Notes: a model not told the origin generated them from the sequence alone. A DNA stretch of 64,000 nucleotides from Malus domestica (GCF_042453785.1 NC_091676.1:21497001-21561000); one strand, 5' to 3'; shown: positions 37,639-49,860, counted from the stretch's first letter. A program made the numbers and translations.

Positions 37639-38691
37639 CTAGAATCTGGCTTTCATTCCTGGATCAGTGGTTTTTTGGATAATCTGCTCAGCATCGGGGC
37701 AAGTTAATGCCAAGTCAAGAGCTTCTTGGCATGCCTTGGGCAACCCATACAAGTCGTTGGCAAAATATTTCTTGTGAAATTCTTTCATATATTCCAATGA
37801 TTCGCCGAGGAATGAGGGGTGCAGATTCCGCCAAACTCTGATTAGTGGTTCTTTCAAAGGTAACAGGGGCAATTGGCTTTCAGCCTCTTTCTTAAATTGC
37901 TCGAAATGAGCTTTCATTTCCCCGGGCCGAAGAAGAAGTTTGATGCACTTCTCAGATGCTTCAATGGTAGTTTCAAAGTCACAATTGGTTTCCTTCTGCC
38001 CTTGTAATTCAGCCATGATTGTTGGGGTTGGCCGTTCATCTCTGCTTCCTGCTGTTTCTTTCGGCTGCCATTTAGTGGCCAAAACAGGCTGGGCCACTTG
38101 CTGTTGAGCTAAGCAATCTATGCGCTGACGTCAACGTTTCTGAGATTTGGAAAGCGCGGTATACATGCTGGTAGGAGAATTGTAGTTGTACCAATGTTGG
38201 TCACGTGGTTTAGGTGGCTTGAAGGTTTTTGGATTTGCTGATGAGCTCGAGCTACTGGAATTGCTTCAATAATAATCCTCATTGTCAAACAGTATGTCGA
38301 AATCAAGGCGCCGTCTGACCGATATAGGACCATCTGTCTGTTTCCTTGGGCCGAGCCTGTCGAATACTTTCCGGCGCTGGCCTTTGCTAGGTTCCTTTGA
38401 AGGTTCCGCCATAATCACCGATTGGTGTTGTGACATCGGCATCTGCATCGGAGGCAGTTTCCTCTTGGGCTCGGTTAATACGACGCGTGTCTTACAATTG
38501 CTGCACAGAACTATCGGCCCACCATTTTCATCGTCGCTGGAGTCTGACATGGACTCGACTATGGCAGGTCCTGAGAGTTCGGTCGGTGGTGCATTAGAAA
38601 ACAGGTCGATCTTGAGTCGAGGTTGGGAACCTTTCTTTAGGATATATGGTACTATTGGCCCGCCATTTTCTTCGTCGTTGTAGTTTGACAT
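37639..38691 (-). pseudogene. Tat Gag-Pol linker region
   Basis: Two frames (38691-38266, 38097-37639) between Gag and protease. The first has two direct copies of an ENGGPIVPY/ENGGPIVLC phrase. The second has FKKEAESQLPLLPLKEPLIR. The function is not recognised beyond its position. Confidence 0.5.
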
Positions 38692-38928
38692 GGGTTCAAC
38701 TATGGTCGGTCCTAAGAGCTCGGTAGGTGGCGCGTTGGAAAATAGGTCGATCTTGGGTCGAGGCTGGGAGCTTTGCTTTCAGATATGTTATACTGGGGCA
38801 AACTCAACCTTCTTTTTCCCTTTGCTTTTGGGCAAACGGGCGTCTACCATGCCAATTGTCGCCGAAGGGAATGGATCCGTATCAACCGTCATGCGTTTTT
38901 CAGGAAACTTTAACTTGCCTTTGTCAAT

Positions 38929-40410
38929 CTAGCTCTGAATATCATCACGAAATATGACACAATTGTTTGTGGCATGCTTGGTCAAGTTATGATATTTGCA
39001 ATATGTCCTTCCTTTAAGTTCTTCAGCCTTAGAAATGTTATGCCCTGGCCGAAGTTTAATGATCTTCGCTGATAGCAATTGATCAAAAATTGCTTCAGCC
39101 TTTGTGATATCAAGGGTATAAACTTTTAATGTCTTTGCTGTTTCTTCAGTGGCCGAGTAGGTTTTGACCTCCTTAGAATTAATTTGAGTCAATGCCTTGC
39201 ACACGTATGGTTTATCTATAACTGTCTCGGCCGCATCCACGCTGACGTACTGAGACTCCTCGCCTTCGGTCGACGCGTGATTGACCGTAGGGTTTTTGTA
39301 AATCATCCCTCGAGATGGGGGTTTCAACATTTTCTCTTCTCAGAGAAAATAGTCATATTGCAGGACATGCTAGGCTAATTCATACATATCCTGAAAGTTT
39401 GCCCCCAAAATTTTCTTTTTGTATTCTACATCGAGTCCGTTCAAAGCAAGTCTAACAAACTCGACTTCAGAGAGAGGTACTCGGCACCAATTCCTGGCCA
39501 ATTTAAATCTGGTAAGATAATCCATTGGTGACTCATTAGATGCTTGAGCCATCCTTGCCAACAAAGAAACTAACATTTCCATCCCTAGCCGATAAAATTG
39601 CTCGTGAAATCTCTCGACCAATTCCTCCCAGCTTTGGATGGAATTAGGTGGAAGGTTGATATACCAGGCAAATGCTAAATATGTCATTGAAAAGTTGGAC
39701 AGCCGCAGCTTGTGAAAATCACTGTTGACATCTCTGCATTGCGCGGTGAAACAAGCCACATGTTCTAACGAGGATAAAGACGATTCTCCAGCGAAAAGAC
39801 TAAAATCTGGAATTTTGAAACCTTTAGGATATTTGAACCGTTCCACATAAGCTGGATATGGATGGATGAATTTCGGAACTTCGGCCCCTTTTTCATGGCC
39901 GAATCAATCATCCGCTGGACCTCGGTTATATCAACGGACGTTACTTCCACTCTCCGGTCGGGTCCATCTGTCCTGCTACTCGATCCTTTTTTTTTCTAAG
40001 TCAATTAGCTTGAGCCGAGTAGGGATTGGCTCGGCCTGTACTATTGGTAACAGATTATTCCTTGGTGGCCATTGCCGGGAAAGATCGAATGACCTGTCGT
40101 CGCAGACCTTGCTAATCAGTATTTCAAACAATCTGTTTTGTACCTCATTGGTACTGCGTATCACGTCGTGCAGTTTATCGATTCCTCAACTAAACGTCTG
40201 TTCAACCGCCCTAGACTATTCGTCAAGTCGTCTTTGAAGAAACGATCTTGTTGATGGATCAGAGCCTTCACCACCATCCTCATCACAGTCCTCCACTATC
40301 CCTTCATTGAGAACGCGGGTGTTTTTGTTAGGGATTTCTAGACTGCAAAGCTGACCATCGAGACCAACTTCCTTTTCTCGGCGAGTTATGTTTGTGGACT
40401 TAGGTGTCAC
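38929..40410 (-). pseudogene. Tat element Gag
   Basis: The best block (39846-39370) has the retrotransposon Gag fold region (SWEELVERFHEQF; ESPMDYLTRFKLARNW). The next (39330-38929) carries a zinc-knuckle-like CKYHNLTKHATNNC. Upstream pieces to 40410 are in other frames. Frame changes and stops break it. Confidence 0.75.
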
Positions 40411-40547
40411 GGCACTAAGGGGATTATGTGCCTATGATACACTTTGTCCTATGTTCTGAATTGGCAAATTAGTTGTTGATTTTCCCATAGCTGTTTTTTT
40501 TTAACCAATCATGTCTCAATTGGCATGAACTTCATAGTTTTAGCATT

Positions 40548-40567
40548 GGGTCCCATTGGGCATGCCA
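40548..40567 (-). other. Primer-binding-site-like sequence of the Tat element
   Basis: TGGCATGCCCAATGGGACCC, three bases inside the 5' LTR. The TGG start suits pairing with a tRNA CCA end; the tRNA was not identified. Confidence 0.6.
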
Positions 40568-40570
40568 AAA

Positions 40571-41717
40571 TGTTAACCTTAAAAACTACCAAGCCTAAGT
40601 GGCGCGCAGGCCGAGTAATCTATGAGCTAACTACGTCATTCGGTTGAATGCGGGGTGTGCCAACTCGTCGGCCGAGCTCGACCGAGGAGTAAAATATGCT
40701 GATGTTATGTTGAGTGCACGGCCAACTTCTTCGTCTTGCAATTGCGACCGAGGAAGGAACACGTCTTGGCCTCTTGGGTTCTCGAACCTGAAAACAAGGC
40801 TACTATTCTTACGAAGTTCACAAATCGTCGTCATCGGATTCGATCATAGTGATGGTATTCGTCAGAGTAAACTCACGCCGAATCAACACCAAAGTGTAAG
40901 GGCACAAATACTAAAAGCGTATCTATATGTCTTAACAATAAATGTGGTTCGGCCGTCGGAATGTCGAACTCTAAATCCCACTTGAGAGTATCCAATCATA
41001 AACTAACTTGGCGTGCAATGTGTCGAGCCTAATAAACTGTAACACCTCACTTCGCTGAGAAGGCTAATGAGATGACCTCGACCAATCAAGATTCGGAAAT
41101 CTTTTTCGATTGAGACTTGGATAGATAACCAGTCACCCTCGACACAGTGTTATCTATGCCGACTGAAGATGCTGCGAGACCGACTGGTTCTACGATGACA
41201 GTGCTATCTATGCTAACTAAAGATATCACCGGTTGCCTTCACAATGATGTTTATCCAAACTGAAGGTGTGTCGGTGAAAAAAGAAAAGGAAAAAATCTCA
41301 AGGTTGTTGAGAGAATTTGCGCAGGGCAGTTGTGTGTTGAATTAAAGGGGGCTTGAATGATGCACAACCTTCTCTATTTATAGCGGCCAACTTGTATTGA
41401 ATCCCAATCCCTCTCGAATTAGAACTCTTTTATCTCGGCCAATCCTATTCCCAATAGGACTTTGAACGTAACTTGTTATCAAACTTTATTCAATCTCATT
41501 ATCTTGATCACGTCGTAACTCCTTTTCAAAACAGAATTTGTCTACATTCCAACTTCCCATATGATATGGCCAAATTTAACCGTGTGGCCCATGGACTAAA
41601 TATCAATAACACCTGTACACAACTTCTGGGCCAAGAACGAATCTAAACTCGGCCTATCCGATACTGGGCCGAAAAAGATCTAAGCTCGGCCCAAAACAAT
41701 ATTTTTGGGCCCAAACA
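40571..41717 (-). repeat. 5' LTR of the Tat element
   Basis: 1147 bp, includes a short GGGTTCTCGAACC stretch (about 40777) lacking in the other LTR. Inside it on the minus strand follows TGGCATGCCCAATGGGACCC. Confidence 0.93.
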
Positions 41718-42540
41718 GGTTGCACTTGCTGCAAAAAAGCATGCTGTTCCATTTGTTGTGGTTGCTGGCACTCTAGGCATAATCAAATTTGAACATATTC
41801 ACACAACGTTTGGGTAACTTGTTCGTCTCCTTTTAATTTTTATTCCTTGATATATTTTTGTTTGTTTTGCAGTTGGGTCCACTATATTCTAATAATCCAA
41901 AGGTTTTGGTGAATGATACGAGATGCCCTTCAGAACCATTTATCTTTTGGGGAATTCTCCGATTAGATCGGCAGTGTAGCTCCTATTCTTAACGTTGTTA
42001 ATCCTGCATTTGATTATGTGCCACCGGAGCTAGTCTCCTTCTTGTTACTGATATGTAAGACCATGTTTTCCCATCACTATAAGCTTTCCGTTCAACATTC
42101 AATCAGCTTTATCTTCTATCTAGATGTCTTACCAAGATGTTTAGTTTGCTTTAGTTGTCTTTGTTTTTTTGCATAAATAGCACTACTACACATGCACTCG
42201 CACTTTCACCATTGGACAATTTCAGTTGCCCCATTGCAGCTGGACGAAATGAAGTGTCTGGCTATGATGGATGGCAAGCCAAAAAAAATTTCTCATCTCA
42301 ATGAATCATTCCCCCTTTCACAGTTCAAATTTAAGTGCTCTGAAAGTTATTCTTTCCTTTTTTTCTAACCGATAAGATAAATTCATCTTACTTGCGGTCT
42401 CTTCAAGATTTTTGTATACTAGTTCTCATTGTTCTAACTTCGTATGCAGAGGGAGGCCTAATCCATCATACATCTATAGGCTCATTTCAGATTTTTACTC
42501 TGCTGATGATTTGGGTCTGCACCAAAAACCAGCTTCTTGA

Positions 42541-43433
42541 AGTGAATTCTCTAATTCCATGCAAAGATATTTTTGTCCTTTTTATTATGTAAGTTCCAGA
42601 TACTAGTACTGTTTTTTTCGGCATTCTGATTTTGTCTTGCATTGTGCCTTGAAGTCATTCAGAATTAGATATCAAAATATTTTGGTACATTTAGGGTATC
42701 CCATGGAAAATGTTTGCTATGAGATATTGAGTCTTGGGATACTACAGGTTTTCTGAGAAACATGCCTAACTCCGAATAATATTCAACGGAAAACTTGATG
42801 CATTATTTTCCCAAAAGATGAAAATCTTAGTTTAGAATAGAATAGCCAAACGTGCTTCAAAGATTTTGTTTCACTTTAAAAAGTCTGGATATCAAGGTTT
42901 CCATGTACTTCCGATAGAATTTTTCTCCGGACAGCAATTTGAATTTTGCCTTGAATGCAAGGCTACTCATTACCACTGAACTTACAATCCCTCTCCTGAA
43001 TGTTACTGTTTGATGTTTAATTGTGGCTGACTCCTTCCTTGTTATTCATGATTGTTTTTGCTGGAAGGTACACAATGGTCGGAGAAGTGAAACAGTAGAA
43101 GGAAAAGTCTAACTCATAAACTTCAAATTATATTTTTGGTGTGTTATCAAATTCAAAAGTGACTGGGATTGAAGGACGAATGCCCTGCTGTTGTTATAGG
43201 AGTGTCCGTAGGCTAAGTATAAGCAGTAGAAACTAATCCAATATCTTGACAGTGAAGAACCAGTGAATGTATTTTGTTCTTTAACACAAGCAATATACTT
43301 GGGAAGATCAATACATTAGTATTTTTCAGTTCTTGTGACAAATGCAGGTATATGGCCGAAAGAAAAATATATATCGGTAGTGGTACAAAATAAAAAAAGA
43401 ATATAAGAATGAAACAATTTTCTACTTCCTTGA
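42541..43433. other. Spacer between eIF2B-beta pseudogene and polygalacturonase
   Basis: AT-rich, no gene recognised. Confidence 0.4.
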
Positions 43434-44626
43434 TCAAGCAGATGTTGCACACGCAAGAGCCTTAGGCACTCGTGTAATGGTGGGCTTCACGTTTGAACAT
43501 TCAGAGGTAAGAGGTCCTTTGTTTCCATTGTAGGTGAGATCGATGTCAACCAATTCCACATTCTCACACGGTATGCCACTGCTGCATACAATCTGAACTG
43601 CAAGTGGTGTTGCAGATGAGCCCTTAATGTTCTTGAAGCTGACATTGTTGATCTTAACTTTCGAAGCAACGTTCTGTTTACACTGGTTCCACGGGCAATA
43701 CTGTTGGTCTATGAGGATAGGGTTGCTGACATTGACCATGATAATGTCATCAAAGTGCATATCTGATGCAATACCATCCGAAGGGGAAGCAGGCCATGTT
43801 TTAATTCTCACGCCGTTGGATGTATTAGTCAAGGTACAGTTTTTAACTCTGATTCCAACCACAGGTTCTTCGTTCGGGTACCTTCCAAGACTTTCAATGC
43901 TTATGCCATGGCATAGTCCACAAGTAACCCTAGTCACATTGATTTCTTTGTTTCCATCACCAATTGAAACACAGTCATCACCAGTCCTAATGTGTGCATC
44001 AGTAATGTTGATTCCAGTTGAATGCCCAATATGGATTCCATCTGTATTTATGCTCACTCCAGGTGCTATGACATTAACACAGTGGAAATTGACATTGTTA
44101 CACCCCAAAATGTTGATGTGAAAACTCTTGCTATCGAGGGAAGTTATGTCCTGAATTATGGAATTGGTAACGAAGTTGAACCTTATATTAATGGCAATAG
44201 ATTTGCAATCTTTGTTTATGTTGCAGTCATTTTGCTTCCAAGCAAGTGCTCCTTGCCCGTCAAAAGTTCCACCACCTGATACAGTGAGCATATTAATGTG
44301 CTCAAAACCAACCCAAGTATCTGGTTTGGTAAGTTTTCCGCCGTCTGCTGGAGCCTACAATTTCCCTTGGACTTGAATCTCAATAGGAGCCTTGCAAGGA
44401 CCTTTAAAACTTGCTTCTGTTAACATGTATGTCCCCATTGGAACAACAACCTTACTCGTTGTCGGTGATGCGCACGCATCAGTCCAAGCCTTGGCTAAAG
44501 CCTGTGTGATATCAGAGCCGCACCATATGTTGCACTTGTGACATCAAACACTCCGGCCTCAACTTGAGTTTTAGATGCCGACAATAAGAACAAAAACACT
44601 GCCAGGATATTCAATTTGCTAGCCAT
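43434..44626 (-). pseudogene. Exopolygalacturonase-like pseudogene 1 (GH28)
   Basis: GH28 enzymes hydrolyse pectin in the cell wall. ATG at 44626 opens a signal peptide (ILAVFLFLLSA). Landmarks: NTDGIHIG, GDDCVSIGDG, CHGISIESLG (usually GHGIS) and VRIKTW. Two lesions: a deletion of about 7 bp near 44520 in the YGAKPG region shifts the frame, and a TAG follows VQGKL at about 44357. From there 285 codons are open to the TGA at 43434. No introns, although plant exopolygalacturonase genes usually have some. Tandem to pseudogene 2. Confidence 0.85.
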
Positions 44627-44949
44627 CTTAATTTTTCACTTGATTGTTTTCTTTTAGTTTGAAAGTTGATGAAGCTCCATGTGAGTTTCAGGTCAATTTA
44701 TAGTCCTACATGAAGGCAGAACAGAAAATATGTAACTAACTGCTAACTATTTTCAAAACCTGTCCTTAAGAAGATGCATTGTAGTTCAACTTTCTATCCT
44801 ATAATTAGTAATTTGTTTAAAATGAGAATATTAATCACTAACAACAACGCACCTGTCCACCCTAACATACATCAAATGCCAACAAGATTTCTTATAGCAT
44901 TTCCGACCTGTTCAATCCCATTTTTGTCACTGAAATTTCGTTGGATTCA

Positions 44950-45235
44950 ACCATTGCCATTAAATCTGTGTCTTTGTTACTGATATGATATGTATGATTA
45001 TTCCTTTCTATCCTTTTATGTAGCATTCTTTTGAAGTTTCGTTACCATTTTCCCATCAGCATTTGTTCATATGCAGCCTTAAGATGTTTTCTCGGTTTCT
45101 ACAGAATAATACCCTCTATGCATTGCATTAACATACACTTGCACTTTCACTTTCACTCTCACTCTGGGGTTTATTTCAGTTGCCCCCATTACACACACCC
45201 GGTCACAAACCAAGTGTCCGCAGCTATGATATCAT
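44950..45235 (+). repeat. Degenerate second copy of the eIF2B-beta 3' region
   Basis: Shared words with about 42040-42265 in the same order: TTGTTACTGATATG, TTTTCCCATCA, AAGATGTTT, CTTTCAC, TTTCAGTTGCCCC, CCATT, CTATGAT. It suggests the polygalacturonase duplication included the neighbouring eIF2B-beta end. By eye only. Confidence 0.5.
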
Positions 45236-45313
45236 TTATTTACTCAATTTATACAAAAGGAATACAAAAAAAACACAACAATTTACTTCGAGAACATTAG
45301 TACTTTCTTCTTC

Positions 45314-46532
45314 TTAGATCAACGGAGGAGGCATCACAATGGATGTAGCGCAAGCAAGAGCTCTGATCAGGCCAGAAATTGTTGGCTTGACATTCAAACA
45401 TTGAGAGGTAAGAGTTCCATTGGCTCCATTGTAGGTGAGATCAATGTCAGTCAACTCTACATTCTCACATTGCGAGCCGCTGCTGCACACAATCTTGAGT
45501 GCAAGTGCAGTTGCAGATGAGCCCTTAATGTTCTTGAAGCTGACATCGCTGATCTTAACCTTCAACGGAGGAAAATTATCACACTTCCTATACGGGCAAT
45601 AAAGTTGGTCTATGACAATAGGGTTACCTACATTAACCATGATAATATCCTCAAAGTGTATATCCGAGGCAGTGGTAGCCAAAGGAGAATTCGGCCATGT
45701 TTTGATGCGCACACCATTCTGTGTGTTGGTCAGGGTGCAGTTCTTGACTCTGATTCCAGCCAAAGATTCCTCATTGTTGTATCTTCCGAGACTTCCAATG
45801 CTTATGCCATGACCTGGACCACAAGTAACGTTGGTCACGGTGATTTGGTTGCTGCCATCACCTATTGAAACAGTCATCCCCAGTTCCAATGTTTGTGTGA
45901 GTAATGTTGATCCCTGTTGATTTCTCAATATGAATTCCGTCAGTATTTTTGCTGTCTCCGGGTGCTGTTATGTGAACGTGTTGGAACGTAACATTGAGGC
46001 ACCTGAAAACATGGATGTGGAAGTTTTTGCTGTTACGTGAACTTACGTCCTGAATTGTGGAATTCGTGACGAAGCTGAACCTCAGATTAACGGAACCAGC
46101 ACAATTTTTGCTTTTGCTGCAGTTATTACGACTCCAAGCAAGTGCTCCTTGGCCATCAAAGGTTCCGCTACCTGATACGGTGATCATGTCAACGTGCTCG
46201 AAACCAACCCAAGTCTCATTATTTGTGAGCTCGCTGTCCTATTCTGGAGCCTGCAATGTTCCGTGCACTTGAAGCTCACTCGGAGCCTTGCAAGGACCTC
46301 GAAAACTTGCTCCTCTTAACTTGTATGTCCCGCTCGGAACAACAACTTTACTAGCGGACAGTGATGCACACGAGTCATTCCAAGCCTTGGCCAATGCAAA
46401 AGTAATATCAGAGCCAGGCTTTGCACCATATTCTGCTCTTGTCACATCAAAAACACTAGAATCGTGTTCGGACCCATGAGCTTTAGTTGTAGATGTTAAC
46501 AATAACAACACAAACATTCCCAATACACACAT
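45314..46532 (-). pseudogene. Exopolygalacturonase-like pseudogene 2 (GH28)
   Basis: ATG at 46532 with signal peptide (MFVLLLLTS), then FDVTRAEYGAKPGSDI. Landmarks NTDGIHIE, GTGDDC, CGPGHGISIGSLG and VRIKTW. Two lesions: TAG after LQAPE (about 46240) and a 2-bp deletion straight after the catalytic GDDC codons (near 45884), where the family continues VSIG. The C-terminus is open to 45314. Intronless like copy 1, with similar upstream DNA (TATAATTAGTAA). Confidence 0.85.
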
Positions 46533-47698
46533 TTTTTTATTAAATTTGATTGTTCGCCTTCTTAATTATTTTTCGTTTTTTCTGTTCTGATGGATGATGA
46601 AACTCCGTTTTGGTTTCGGGCCAATTTATTGTCGGAGTCGAAGTCCCAATACCATCAACGTATCAACCAATGACTTGCTATTTATATACCAGTCCTAAAG
46701 GAGTTGCACAGCAGTTCAACTTCTGTGCCCTATAATTAGTAAGTTGTATAGCCTTAGAAGCATCCATCACCAACAAGAACTTGCTAAGTTGTTGATAATA
46801 TGCTTTCCTCCTCAAAGACACCGAGTGCCAGTTGATATTTCCCGAGTTTCTGCCCACTAATGGCCGGACTTTCCAGAAAATGAGGACCAAAACGATGAAA
46901 TACAATATCATAACAGAGTTAAGCAAGATCAACAGGAAAAGAAGACACGGAAATTGGCGATTCGTTGATTTCTTTCAAACAAAGAAAAACTTGTTCTTCA
47001 AATGTTTTTACTCAATCACAAATTTCAGTTGCCACAGAGCCGCCCTAACTAGTCATCACCTAACTTTTGTAATCATCCAGCTAAAAAGTGCTTCATCTTA
47101 ACAACTGCAATCATCCAGTACTGGCAGTATTTTTGCCGAGCCTTGTAGCGTGGGCCTTTAGCTAAAGTGAACGTGACTTCAAATTTTTTCATAATATTTT
47201 CAGGATCTGTTTAATGAACATCCATTCCCGCATTTCTTGCTATTATTATCTGAACATGGAGTAGCGCACGCCAAGGTTTCATGTTAAGCAAATTGAGCTC
47301 TTACTGAGAGACTAGAGCACAAAAATGCCTTTTATCCCCCAAAGAACAGGGAAAATTACGTTGTATGACATTCATCAGCTGTTTTAACCATTAGATGAGA
47401 CGGGTTCACTTTTCCCTCTAGAGTACAGAATGATAACTGACGTTGGATCTGCAACGTATCATAGATAAAAAAAAAAAAAAAAACAAGACGATCTATATTT
47501 GCAGAAATATGCATGCTCTGTTGTGACATTCCTTGTGCTTGAAGCAAATAATCGTCATAGACTTAATCGACCACACATACATCGGAGAGAGCAAAGAACT
47601 TGCTGGTTAATGGAAACTAAAGCTCAAGATTGAAAAAAATATTTGGAACTAAGTGATCGGGCATGCCTTACAATAGAACTAGTGTACAAAACCAAGAA
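46533..47698. other. Spacer upstream of polygalacturonase pseudogene 2
   Basis: No gene recognised. A poly-A run lies at about 47467-47482. Part near 46690-46750 resembles DNA upstream of copy 1 (44770-44815). Confidence 0.4.
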
Positions 47699-49087
47699 TC
47701 ATAACTTGCGAAGATCAATCCCTGCCTTCTTGGCAACGGCATCAATCCCGTTCTTCTCTATGGTCTTCAATGCTTTGGTCGACAAACGCAGTTTAAGAAA
47801 GCGCTTCCCAGCTTCCCACCAAACCCTCTTGTACTGTAGGTTCACAAACTGCAACTTCTTGGTCTTGTGGGCTGAGAAGGAAATCTTGTTTGCCCTGTTT
47901 GCTTTCTTCCCAGTGAAAGGACAAATTCTACCTGAAGAGGATGAACAAATCACAATGTAAATCAATTTTCACCATTCTAACGAAACTTAGTAAATTAAAT
48001 AATGACCAAATGACCACGGGAGTTGAGAACAAATGCAATTACAAGGCATATGCCATATCTTAAACCCCCAGCAGCACAAAGGAACATCAAAACTCTAAAA
48101 ACTGTTAATGAACTAAGACATTCATTTGAACTCTGGGGGAACAGAAGCACAAAGTGCAAACAAAACGATGCTATGCCAAAGCTCAGTTAAACCAGCTCCC
48201 ACAAAATCTTCAAAAATCCTTCTATTCCTCTCCATCCAAACCACCCAAAACAAAGCAAGGATCACACTGCTATTTTCAAACAATCTCGTAACCAAATGTC
48301 GATGAAGCCAACCATTTACATTTTCTCCTATTAAAAATAGGAAAACATATTCAACTTACTCCAGCATCAGACTATCTGGTGACCAAAATCACTGTGTTTC
48401 CCTACTACCATGTATAGCAAATGCATTTGTACCCCTATATTCCCACTCCAAAAAAATTAACGAAATGAGCAGACATGCGTTAGGCTAGTTGGCTTGAGTA
48501 GTGAGTCTGGCATTCACCCAAGTTCGAATCCAACTCCCCCGTAGATTACAGTAGCTTAGAATATCGTCTCGTAAAAAAAAAGCGTACATTTTACGTATAA
48601 CAAAGTGATACATTTTTAAAGACAAATGGGTACATTATTAAGTAAATGAAAAAATTTGCTGAGCTTCATTTTATCATCACATCAAATTTCCAAACATGTA
48701 AAACAATTCTCTAATTCACTGTCTAATTGGGCAAAGCAGACTTTCCAAAAATGCACTTAATTGCATAATTAACAAAAATTAAAAGCGACTAACCAAAATT
48801 TCTACATAAACATATGAGCAGAGAAAACATGGGAGATGAAAGGTGAGAGATTTACGGGCAACGATGGGCTTAAGGGCGGGAAGGGAATGAGTGGAGATAC
48901 TGGGAAGCTGAGACGACATGTCGTAGGAGATTCTGACGCCGCTTAGCTGACTGGTAACGAACCCGACGTCGGAAACTGCGTTCGCCTTGAAAGGGTGCGG
49001 GAATCGCTTGGAAGCGTCGGCCCTGCGGAAGCACGGAGTTCGGGTAGTGCCGAAGAACACGGCGGTGGTTGCCGATGCTGCTGCCAT
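47699..49087 (-). CDS. RPL28: Plastid ribosomal protein bL28c
   Basis: Nuclear-encoded subunit of the chloroplast ribosome. Exon 1 48856-49087 (ATG at 49087) encodes an Ala/Ser/Thr-rich transit peptide ([18 protein letters not shown]). Exon 2 47699-47931 encodes the L28 core. The GT-AG intron interrupts an Arg codon and the join gives [20 protein letters not shown] then [20 protein letters not shown], ending KAGIDLRKL. 154 residues, normal for the plant family; no disruptions. The 924-bp intron holds a SINE-like element. Confidence 0.93.
48475..48581 (+). repeat. tRNA-derived SINE-like element in bL28c intron
   Basis: Box-B-like AGTTCGAATCC (48530-48540), a box-A-like stretch near 48488 and a tail TAGCTTAGAATATCG..GTA plus nine A. 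The tail resembles the SINE at 3088-3208. Confidence 0.5.
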
Positions 49088-49551
49088 TGCTGCTCTTCTC
49101 AGTGAAGAACTCTGGGAGCTCGGTTATCTCTTTGGTCTCTTATCTGTATTTTCTGAAAGTGGATTCTGCGGTGGATTGCAGCCTCTGGTTTTGGAGGGAC
49201 ATGGCATAGCGTGGGCTGTGGCTATGATGGGCTTAACGTCTGGGCCTTGAACCTCTTTTGAGTGGGCTCTCACAACTGAAATATCATTTCCAACTTTTGT
49301 AGCCACTGAATTTAAATTCTATATGCTATTATTCCAAACTCTCACTCCTCTTGGTGTAAAAAATCGCATTTGTATCCGAAACAATCTAAACAATTTGAAG
49401 CTTCATTGTGCAATATGAAAAAATTGTAACTTGATAGCCATTTTGAACACCACCCAAACCCGAAGGGTGTGAGACACAATTAGCCCTATAATATAAGTAA
49501 AAACTTATCATCCTGATTTTTTCATCTTTACACATTGGTCCCTCCGTTGGT
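49088..49551. other. Upstream region of bL28c
   Basis: Leader and promoter of the bL28c gene on the minus strand, then spacer. No other gene seen. Confidence 0.4.
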
Positions 49552-49560
49552 TAAATTTTA

Positions 49561-49860
49561 GTGTAAATATAAGTTTACTACCCTCAAGTTTCGTGGTTTT
49601 CAACATTTGGTATATAAAGTTTTTTTCATCCCAGAGTCATACTTAAAGTGTTAATTTTGGAACAATTTCATACATCCGTTAGTCTGACTGTTAAGTATTC
49701 CGTTAACTGATGATGTGGTGCTTATATATATAAAAACTGGATGTCACATGTCATTAAGAGGTCCACGTGGAAATTAAAAATTCAAGTTGGCCCCACTTAG
49801 ACATTAAAAATTAATAAAAAATTAAATCTTTAAAACAAAATTAAAATTTGTTTTCTGGGC
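49561..49860. repeat. MULE left terminal inverted repeat
   Basis: Pairs with 55795-56093; conserved words TCATCCCAGAGTCATAC, ATCCGTTAGTCTGACT and GGAAATTAAAAATTCAAG. Confidence 0.88.

Larger units (their letters stand above)
27782..41722 (-). mobile_element. Tat-lineage Ty3/gypsy element with antisense PMD ORF
   Basis: The element is 27787-41717 (13.9 kb), flanked by GGTTG (27782-27786, 41718-41722). The LTRs are 1132 and 1147 bp (TGTT..AACA). On the minus strand gag, protease, RT, RNase H, a second archaeal-type RNase H and integrase follow in order. The second RNase H defines the Tat lineage. CGAGGGGGCAA precedes the 3' LTR. Between integrase and that LTR, about 3.9 kb holds an ORF on the opposite strand. 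All coding regions have stops or frame changes. Many LTR differences suggest an insertion older than the copia one. Confidence 0.93.
26282..42540 (+). pseudogene. eIF2B subunit beta pseudogene, split by a Tat element
   Basis: eIF2B is the nucleotide exchange factor for eIF2. Family phrases appear in order: FAIGNIVRHIFHIIREEELS (near 26290), AVNDLIEDIKTCHEQIA (26660-26730), SRTVKKFLCAAKKKRPFQVF (27360-27420), YLGHVIVKELAAKGIQ (27530), VIVGVHAVIANGSIIASVG (27717-27776), then beyond the insertion LAAKKHAVPFVVVAG (41725-41770), NPAFDYVPPELVS (42002-42040) and NPSYIYRLISDFYSADDL (42460-42515). It is dead: the 5' part is missing at the LTR junction, single-base frame changes lie near 27345 and 27606, and a 13.9-kb element sits within an exon codon. 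The family's C-terminal phrases end at TGA 42538. Confidence 0.85.

Noticed and set aside
45605-45868. Plus-strand frames opposite the polygalacturonases
   Set aside because: Shadows of the minus-strand GH28 coding sequence.
48480-48545. A tRNA gene
   Set aside because: Box A and B words occur but no cloverleaf arms could be formed, and an A-tail follows, so a SINE is the better reading.
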